The notes beneath the pieces were generated by a model. It was not told where the DNA came from and did not search any database. It was given only the letters and a program-made list of their open reading frames with translations. The position numbers were made by a program, and so were the translations under genes. From contig NZ_RHLN01000023.1 of NCBI RefSeq assembly GCF_004121075.1, forward strand, positions 1-50,188: DNA of 50,188 bases, read 5' to 3'. The number at the start of each line of letters is the position of its first letter. Position 1 is the first letter of the stretch. Source of the stretch: Lutibacter sp. HS1-25 (GTDB taxonomy: Bacteria; Bacteroidota; Bacteroidia; Flavobacteriales; Flavobacteriaceae). Positions 44,874-50,188 of this stretch are shown here, in pieces.

Positions 44874-45788
44874 ATGATGAATAAGAATAATATTGGAATT
44901 TTTGTTTTAACATTTGTGTTGTTACTAGCTAACAATACTTTTGCACAGTCAAATTTGTTAAATGCCAAAGTACCTTCTGATATTGGTAAAAAAACAGCTG
45001 AACAACAAGTCGTTGATTATGAAAAACCATTAGAATATGGTTATATTGACGATAGAGATATTGTTTGGTCTAAGGTAGTTTGGGAATACATTGATTTGAA
45101 TGAAAGAATTAATTTACCATTATATTATCCAGTAGATACTGTTAATGTAGCTATGGACAGACGTTCATTATACGATACTTTGTTAAGAGGAATTAAAAGT
45201 GGTGAGATAACTGAGGTATATGATGACTCTTATTTTACTGCTAAAATGACTCGAAATGAGATTTTTAAAAAACTTCAAAAAATTGATACTACCGATGCTG
45301 GTTTTGATGCTTTAAACGAGGGTTCTACTAATATTGAAGAATATATTGATAGAATTAATTTAACTTCTCAAGATATTCAAGGTTTTAAAGTTAAAGGTTT
45401 ATGGTATTTTGATAAACGTCAAGGTGAATTGAAATATAGAATTTTAGCATTGGCTCCTGTAGCTCCAGATGTGCAAACAATGGGTAGCGACGATTTTGAG
45501 GGTGAAGAATCTGAAAAATTGGCTATGTTTTGGGTGTGGTTTCCTGATGCTAGAGAAGTATTGCATAAAATGAAAGCTTTCAATCAGAAGAATTCATCAA
45601 CTCCAATTTCATTTGATCATATTTTAAATGCCAGAAGATTTAGCTCTCTTATTTACAGGGTAGAAAATTTATATGGTAACAGAGATGTGTCTCAATATGT
45701 TAAGGGAAATGCTTTGTTCCAGGTATTAGAGTCTAATAAAATTAAAGACGAAATTCGCAATAAAGAAATTGATATGTGGAATTACTAA
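44874..45788 (+). CDS. gldN: Gliding motility/T9SS protein GldN
   Basis: GldN (PorN) is the periplasmic partner of GldK in the T9SS ring. The 304-residue product has a signal peptide (MMNKNNIGIFVLTFVLLLAN, cleavage after TFAQ). The family core follows: EYGYIDDRDIVWSKVVWEYI, LYDTLLRGIKSGEI, and AMFWVWFPDAREVLHKM. A second ATG directly follows the first, so the start may be 44874 or 44877. Only one gldN-type gene is present here. The operon ends with a palindromic terminator. Confidence 0.97.
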   Translation: MMNKNNIGIFVLTFVLLLANNTFAQSNLLNAKVPSDIGKKTAEQQVVDYEKPLEYGYIDDRDIVWSKVVWEYIDLNERINLPLYYPVDTVNVAMDRRSLYDTLLRGIKSGEITEVYDDSYFTAKMTRNEIFKKLQKIDTTDAGFDALNEGSTNIEEYIDRINLTSQDIQGFKVKGLWYFDKRQGELKYRILALAPVAPDVQTMGSDDFEGEESEKLAMFWVWFPDAREVLHKMKAFNQKNSSTPISFDHILNARRFSSLIYRVENLYGNRDVSQYVKGNALFQVLESNKIKDEIRNKEIDMWNY

Positions 45789-45810
45789 TGTAATTTTGCT
45801 TTAAATTTTA

Positions 45811-45838
45811 AAAAACTCTTGCAATTGCAAGAGTTTTT
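45811..45838 (+). terminator. Terminator of gldKLMN
   Basis: A 28-bp perfect palindrome (axis between 45824 and 45825) with T-rich end lies 22 nt after the gldN stop. Confidence 0.9.
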
Positions 45839-45864
45839 TATTTATACTCCATAATTTTAAGAAT

Positions 45865-46905
45865 ATGAAAGTAGATTATATTGTAGTTGGTTTGGGTTTG
45901 GCAGGTATTGCTTTTACTAAAAAATTAGAAGACAATAATAAATCCTTTTTAGTATTTGAAGATCATTCTCAAAATTCTTCAATAGTAGCAGGAGGTATGT
46001 ACAATCCAGTTATTTTAAAACGATTTACACCTGTTTGGAGCGCAACTAGCCAATTGGAAATTGCATTGCCGTTTTATGAAGAATTGTCTAATAAATTCAA
46101 TAGTAAATACGATTATAAAGTTGATATTTATAGGATTTTTAAATCTATTGAAGAGCAAAATGATTGGTTTGTAGCCAGTGATAAATCATTGCTTTCAAAT
46201 TACATGGTACCACAAATTGTCAATCAAAAATATCATGGAATTAAAGCTGAATATGGCTATGGGAAATTATTCAATACAGGTAGGGTTGATACAAAATTAC
46301 TGTTAAACAATTACCACCAGTATTTACTAAACAAAGGCTTGATTAAAAACGAAAGTTTTAATTACAACGCTTTAACTTTAAATGAAGATACTGTTGAATA
46401 TCAAGGAATACATGCTTCTAAAATTGTTTTTTGTGAAGGTTTTGGACTTCAAAAAAATCCGTTTTTTAATTATCTACCAATGCAAGAGGCAAAAGGCGAG
46501 TTGTTAATTATTCATGCACCAGCATTGAATGTTGATTTTTTAATTAAAGCAGCTGTTTTTGTACTTCCTTTAGGTGAAAATTTATATAAAGTGGGTGCCA
46601 CTTTTAATTGGAAAGACAAAACCAAATTACCTTCAGAAGAAGGAAAACAAGAATTAATTGATAAGTTGAATTCATTTATTACAGTTCCGTATACAATTGT
46701 TGAGCATATTGCAGGTATTCGTCCAACGGTTAAAGACAGAAGGCCATTGGTTGGTAAACATCCAAAACATCAAAATATGGCAATTTTAAATGGTTTAGGA
46801 ACACGTGGAGTTATGATTGCTCCAACAGCAGCAATAGCTTTGTATGATTTGTTAGAGCACAATATTGAATTGGATCCAGAAATTGCTATAGATCGTTTTC
46901 AATAG
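45865..46905 (+). CDS. FAD-dependent oxidoreductase (DAO family)
   Basis: The 346-residue product starts with a Rossmann dinucleotide fold, MKVDYIVVGLGLAGIAFTKK (GxGxxG at 9-14), and an Asp/Glu-rich FEDH at the end of the second strand. Later come the SSIVAGGMYNPVILKRFTP segment of DAO-type enzymes, the substrate-domain FCEGFGLQKNPFF, and the C-terminal FAD contact ILNGLGTRGVMIAPTAA. The substrate (amino acid or amine) cannot be told. There is no signal peptide. Its 3' end overlaps the convergent DUF983 gene by 20 nt. Confidence 0.88.
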   Translation: MKVDYIVVGLGLAGIAFTKKLEDNNKSFLVFEDHSQNSSIVAGGMYNPVILKRFTPVWSATSQLEIALPFYEELSNKFNSKYDYKVDIYRIFKSIEEQNDWFVASDKSLLSNYMVPQIVNQKYHGIKAEYGYGKLFNTGRVDTKLLLNNYHQYLLNKGLIKNESFNYNALTLNEDTVEYQGIHASKIVFCEGFGLQKNPFFNYLPMQEAKGELLIIHAPALNVDFLIKAAVFVLPLGENLYKVGATFNWKDKTKLPSEEGKQELIDKLNSFITVPYTIVEHIAGIRPTVKDRRPLVGKHPKHQNMAILNGLGTRGVMIAPTAAIALYDLLEHNIELDPEIAIDRFQ

Positions 46906-47284
46906 ATTTTTTTGTAGTTGGGTCGTATTTTATAAACAAATTAATCCAAATAATTCTAGAGAGTCTTATTGTTACAGGAGCTGTTAAAACAAGCATCACA
47001 ACAATAGGAAAAAAACTTTCTAAGAGGGTGAAGTTGAAAAATAAAGTAACAATTGCAAAAGTTATAATTCCAATTCCAACAGTTAAACCATAATTAACAT
47101 ACATAGCACCATAAAAAAACGAAGGTTCCATCATATATTTAAATCCACATTTCGAACAACTCTCGTGCATATTAAATGCTTTGTGTAATTTAAAAATGTT
47201 TTTTTCAACCATAAAATCACCTTCATGGCATTTTGGGCATTTATTAAAAAGGATACTGTATAGTTTGTCGCCTTTTTTAAACAT
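46886..47284 (-). CDS. DUF983 family membrane protein
   Basis: The 132-residue product has two Cys pairs typical of DUF983 (CPKC near residue 16 and CSKCG near 43). Two membrane spans follow (about 62-85 and 88-107) before a polar C-terminus. The layout suggests a small zinc-binding membrane protein; the function of the family is not known. The 3' end overlaps the FAD oxidoreductase by 20 nt, with no terminator between the two convergent genes. Confidence 0.88.
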   Translation of the reverse strand: MFKKGDKLYSILFNKCPKCHEGDFMVEKNIFKLHKAFNMHESCSKCGFKYMMEPSFFYGAMYVNYGLTVGIGIITFAIVTLFFNFTLLESFFPIVVMLVLTAPVTIRLSRIIWINLFIKYDPTTKKSIENDL

Positions 47285-47332
47285 ATTTTTTAAATTTTCT
47301 TTTTTGTAAAACGGTTATTTAAAAAACTTTAA

Positions 47333-47363
47333 TTGAGTACCCAACTTTTTTGTAGTAAGTTTG
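47333..47363 (+). promoter_or_regulatory. Promoter of the ABC-F gene
   Basis: TTG (47333-47335), a 20-nt spacer and TAAGTTTG (47356-47363) fit the Bacteroidota consensus, 49 nt before the start codon. Confidence 0.75.
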
Positions 47364-47412
47364 TAGCCAATTTTGTAATTAGTACAAATTTACATTTAAT
47401 TAAATAACAGCA

Positions 47413-49332
47413 ATGCTTAACGTACACAATTTATCGGTTTCTTTTGCCGGTTCTGACTTGTTTTCAGAAATAACTTTTAAGTTAAATAAAGGCGATAGAA
47501 TAGGATTAATAGGAAAAAATGGAGCAGGAAAATCAACGCTTTTAAAAGTTATTTCAAAAGACATAGAAAGTACCACAGGTACTATGGCATTTGATAAAGA
47601 CGTTCGAATTGGTTTTTTGCGTCAGGATATTGACTTTGTTGAAGGAAGAACTATTTTGGAAGAAGCTTATCAGGCTTTTGAAGAAATTAAAATATTAGAA
47701 GCAAAAATTGACCATATCAATCACGAATTAGTTGAAAGAACTGATTATGAAAGTGAATATTATCACGATTTGATGGTTAATTTAAACGAATATTCTCATA
47801 GATATGAATTGTTGGGTGGTTATAACTATCAAGGAAATACCGAGAAAATTTTACAAGGTTTGGGTTTTCAAAGAGAAGATTTTGATAAATTAACCGACAC
47901 TTTTTCTGGAGGTTGGCGTATGCGTATTGAATTGGCTAAATTACTACTTCAAGACAACGATATTTTATTGCTTGATGAGCCTACCAACCACTTGGATATT
48001 GAGTCTATTATTTGGTTAGAAAACTTTTTAAAATCGTATGCAGGTGCTATTGTGTTGGTGTCGCATGATAAAATGTTTTTAGACAATGTTACCAATAGAA
48101 CTATTGAAATTTCATTAGGAAAAATTTACGATTACAAAAAACCATATTCAGAATTTTTATTGCTTCGTGGTGAAATAAAAGAAAAACAGTTACAAGCGCA
48201 GAAAAATCAAGAAAAGGAAATAAAAGCTACACAACAGTTAATTGATAAGTTTAGAGCCAAAGCCAATAAGGCTACAATGGCTCAATCTTTAATTAAAAAG
48301 TTAGATAAAGTTGAGCGAATTGAAGTTGATAACGATGACAATGCCGTTATGAATATTCGTTTTCAAGTTTCAAAAGAACCAGGTAAAATTGTTGTTGAAG
48401 CTGAGAATTTATCTAAAAATTATGGCGACAAGCATGTACTTGAAAATGTAAATTTACTTATTGAAAGAAATAGTAAAATTGCATTTGTTGGACAAAACGG
48501 ACAAGGAAAATCTACTTTAGCAAAGATCTTGGTTGGTGAAATTCCACATGGTGGTCATTTAAAATTAGGACACAACGTTCAAATAGGATATTTTGCTCAA
48601 AATCAATCTGAATATTTAGAACCAGAGCAAACAGTATTGGAAATTATGGAAAATGCTGCTACCGATGGCAATAGAGCAAGGGTTAGAGATATGTTGGGTT
48701 CTTTTTTGTTTGGAGGTGATGCTGTAGATAAAAAAGCAAAAATGTTATCGGGTGGAGAGCGTAATAGGTTGGCATTGTGTAAGTTGTTGCTAATGCCGTT
48801 TAATGTGTTGGTAATGGATGAGCCAACAAACCATTTAGATATTGCTTCAAAAAATGTATTGAAACAAGCGCTTAAACAATTTGAAGGAACGCTTATTTTA
48901 GTTTCGCATGACAGGGATTTCTTACAAGGTTTGGCATCAACTGTTTACGGATTTAAAGACAAAGTGATTAAAGAATATTTAGGTGATATCGATTTTTTCT
49001 TAGAACAACATCAAATTGAAAACCTACGTGAAGCAGAAAAGAGAACAGTTGTTGCTAAAACAGTTGATCCCGTAAAAAAAGAAGTTGTTCAGTTATCTAA
49101 AGTTGATGATAAAGAAGTCAAAAAAATGAAAAACCAATTGTCTAAATTGGAAGTTCAAATTGATGATTTGGAAAAAAATATTTTAGAAATGGATGAAGCT
49201 TTAGAAAAAGATTATGAAGCAACAGCTTCAAATCCTAATTTTTTTGAAAATTACAAGAACATTAAAAGTAATATTGAAAAGTTGATGGATGAATGGGCTA
49301 TATTGGAAGAAAAAATTGAAAATTGTTCTTAA
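47413..49332 (+). CDS. ABC-F family ATPase (ribosome-associated, Uup-like)
   Basis: ABC-F proteins act on the ribosome, not as transporters. The 639-residue product has two ATPase domains: Walker A GKNGAGKST and GQNGQGKST, signature motifs FSGGWRMR and LSGGERNR, and DEPTNHLD twice. Between them is a helical linker (about 240-310), the P-site tRNA interaction motif region. A C-terminal coiled coil (about 565-637) resembles the DNA/RNA-binding end of Uup. No membrane spans are present. The specific role (translation rescue, assembly or antibiotic protection) cannot be decided. The stop codon overlaps the start of the next gene by 10 nt. Confidence 0.95.
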   Translation: MLNVHNLSVSFAGSDLFSEITFKLNKGDRIGLIGKNGAGKSTLLKVISKDIESTTGTMAFDKDVRIGFLRQDIDFVEGRTILEEAYQAFEEIKILEAKIDHINHELVERTDYESEYYHDLMVNLNEYSHRYELLGGYNYQGNTEKILQGLGFQREDFDKLTDTFSGGWRMRIELAKLLLQDNDILLLDEPTNHLDIESIIWLENFLKSYAGAIVLVSHDKMFLDNVTNRTIEISLGKIYDYKKPYSEFLLLRGEIKEKQLQAQKNQEKEIKATQQLIDKFRAKANKATMAQSLIKKLDKVERIEVDNDDNAVMNIRFQVSKEPGKIVVEAENLSKNYGDKHVLENVNLLIERNSKIAFVGQNGQGKSTLAKILVGEIPHGGHLKLGHNVQIGYFAQNQSEYLEPEQTVLEIMENAATDGNRARVRDMLGSFLFGGDAVDKKAKMLSGGERNRLALCKLLLMPFNVLVMDEPTNHLDIASKNVLKQALKQFEGTLILVSHDRDFLQGLASTVYGFKDKVIKEYLGDIDFFLEQHQIENLREAEKRTVVAKTVDPVKKEVVQLSKVDDKEVKKMKNQLSKLEVQIDDLEKNILEMDEALEKDYEATASNPNFFENYKNIKSNIEKLMDEWAILEEKIENCS

Positions 49333-50188
49333 AAAATAAACATAGCAGTATTGAACAAATTCACTTTTCTGAAATTTCAGACAAAGAAATATTTTTATTT
49401 ATTAAGCGTGAAGACGCATTGCATCCTTTTATTTCGGGAAACAAATATCGAAAATTAAAATACAATTTAGTTGAAGCTTTCAATCAAAAAAAACACACAT
49501 TAGTAACATTTGGCGGTGCATTTTCAAACCATATTGCTGCAGGAGCAGCAGCAGGTTTTGAGTATGGTTTTAAAACTATTGGTGTGATTAGAGGTCACGA
49601 ATTGGCTTATAATTTAGATGAAGTACTTCAAACAAATCCAACTTTAAAATTTGCTTCACAACATAATATGCAATTTCATTTTGTAACCAGAAGCGAATAT
49701 AGAGAAAAAACTTCAGCAACATTTATTGAAAATCTACAACAAAAATTTGGAGATTTTTATTTAATTCCTGAAGGTGGTACCAACATTTTTGCTGTAAAAG
49801 GATGTGAAGAAATTTTAACTGAAAATGATGATCAATACGATATTATTTGTTCAGCTATTGGAACTGGAGGAACTATTTCGGGGATTATCAATTCAACAAA
49901 AAAAAATCAGGAAGTTATTGGTTTTCCTTCTTTAAAAGGAGATTTCTTAGAAAATGAAATTAAAAAATATATTTCCGAAGAAAAAAAATGGCATATAAAT
50001 ACCCAATATCATTTTGGAGGTTATGCAAAAATTTCGGAAGAATTAATTACTTTTATCAACAAATTTAAAAGTGAAACTGGGATTCCTTTAGATCCGGTTT
50101 ATACAGGAAAAATGATGTTTGGTATTGTTGATTTAATTAAAAACGATTATTTTAAAAAAGGCAGAAAAATTCTGGCAATTCACACCGG
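49323..50188 (+). CDS. PLP-dependent enzyme, ACC deaminase/D-cysteine desulfhydrase family (3' end cut)
   Basis: The frame begins right after an in-frame TGA at 49317-49319. It has no ATG early on, so TTG at 49323 (MFLKNKHSSIEQIHFSEISD) is the best start, overlapping the ABC-F gene by 10 nt. It is open to the window edge (288 complete codons), lacking only the last few residues. Seen are FIKREDALHPFISGNKYRKL with the PLP lysine, TFGGAFSNHIAAGAAAG with a catalytic-type Ser/Asn/His, LIPEGGTN, and the phosphate-binding GTGGTISG. The family deaminates D-cysteine or 1-aminocyclopropane-1-carboxylate; D-cysteine or a related amino acid is more likely in this group of bacteria. It is probably co-transcribed with the ABC-F gene. 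Confidence 0.85.
   Translation, partial: MFLKNKHSSIEQIHFSEISDKEIFLFIKREDALHPFISGNKYRKLKYNLVEAFNQKKHTLVTFGGAFSNHIAAGAAAGFEYGFKTIGVIRGHELAYNLDEVLQTNPTLKFASQHNMQFHFVTRSEYREKTSATFIENLQQKFGDFYLIPEGGTNIFAVKGCEEILTENDDQYDIICSAIGTGGTISGIINSTKKNQEVIGFPSLKGDFLENEIKKYISEEKKWHINTQYHFGGYAKISEELITFINKFKSETGIPLDPVYTGKMMFGIVDLIKNDYFKKGRKILAIHT

Overview
The window is AT-rich (roughly 30% G+C by eye) chromosomal DNA of a member of the Bacteroidota, almost certainly the family Flavobacteriaceae. Four things support this: a complete gliding/type IX secretion block (gldK-gldL-gldM-gldN) plus a separate PorT-type gene; menaquinone-type metabolism; lipoproteins and outer-membrane barrels with typical Bacteroidota signals; and many promoters of the Bacteroidota type (TTG, about 20 nt, TAnnTTTG) instead of E. 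coli-type boxes. The genus cannot be fixed from the sequence alone. Nearly all genes are chromosomal core genes. The accessory parts are a broken insertion-sequence end at the left edge (1-553) and a sugar-nucleotide/glycosyltransferase block (17312-22023) followed by a 0.9 kb gene-poor stretch.

Layout. 1-553: 3' end of an ISL3/ISAon1-like transposase whose last 52 bp are tandemly duplicated. 741-1206: tRNA-Glu and rpsT as one short transcription unit. 1224-5651: proS, then divergently a repeat-rich lipoprotein and an OmpP1/FadL-type outer-membrane protein, preceded by an excellent sigma-54 (-24/-12) match. 5684-8034: Nfu-type Fe-S carrier, menaquinone methyltransferase and porT, a tight operon. 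8031-14404: TrmH-type rRNA/tRNA methyltransferase, TamL-like lipoprotein barrel, fbaA, accD (without its zinc ribbon) and a lipoprotein. 14510-17290: rpsO and pnp. 17312-22023 (minus): a five-gene operon for a CDP-linked, probably C-methyl-branched deoxysugar plus a glycosyltransferase. 22432-22669: an unlisted 49-codon gene with its own near-perfect promoter. 22926-32337: alpha/beta hydrolase, small membrane protein, tig, DEAD-type helicase, SAM methyltransferase, rpe, rpoD, apt, groEL and groES.

32364-36905 (minus): operon miaB - sigma-54 activator - lptE - TPR-like protein - secG. 37336-41125: topA (cysteine-free) and a formimidoylglutamase/arginase homologue with degraded metal site. 41188-45838: gldKLMN with a perfect promoter and a perfect terminator. 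45865-50188: FAD oxidoreductase, DUF983 protein, ABC-F ATPase and a PLP enzyme (ACC deaminase/D-cysteine desulfhydrase family) cut by the right edge.

How the parts connect: the envelope is the main theme. PorT and GldKLMN are T9SS parts, TamL and LptE serve outer-membrane and LPS assembly, SecG serves inner-membrane export, and the CDP-sugar genes and glycosyltransferase probably decorate surface glycans or glycoproteins. A sigma-54 activator sits in the lptE/secG operon, and one strong sigma-54 promoter candidate lies before another envelope operon. No CRISPR array, prophage or toxin-antitoxin pair was seen.
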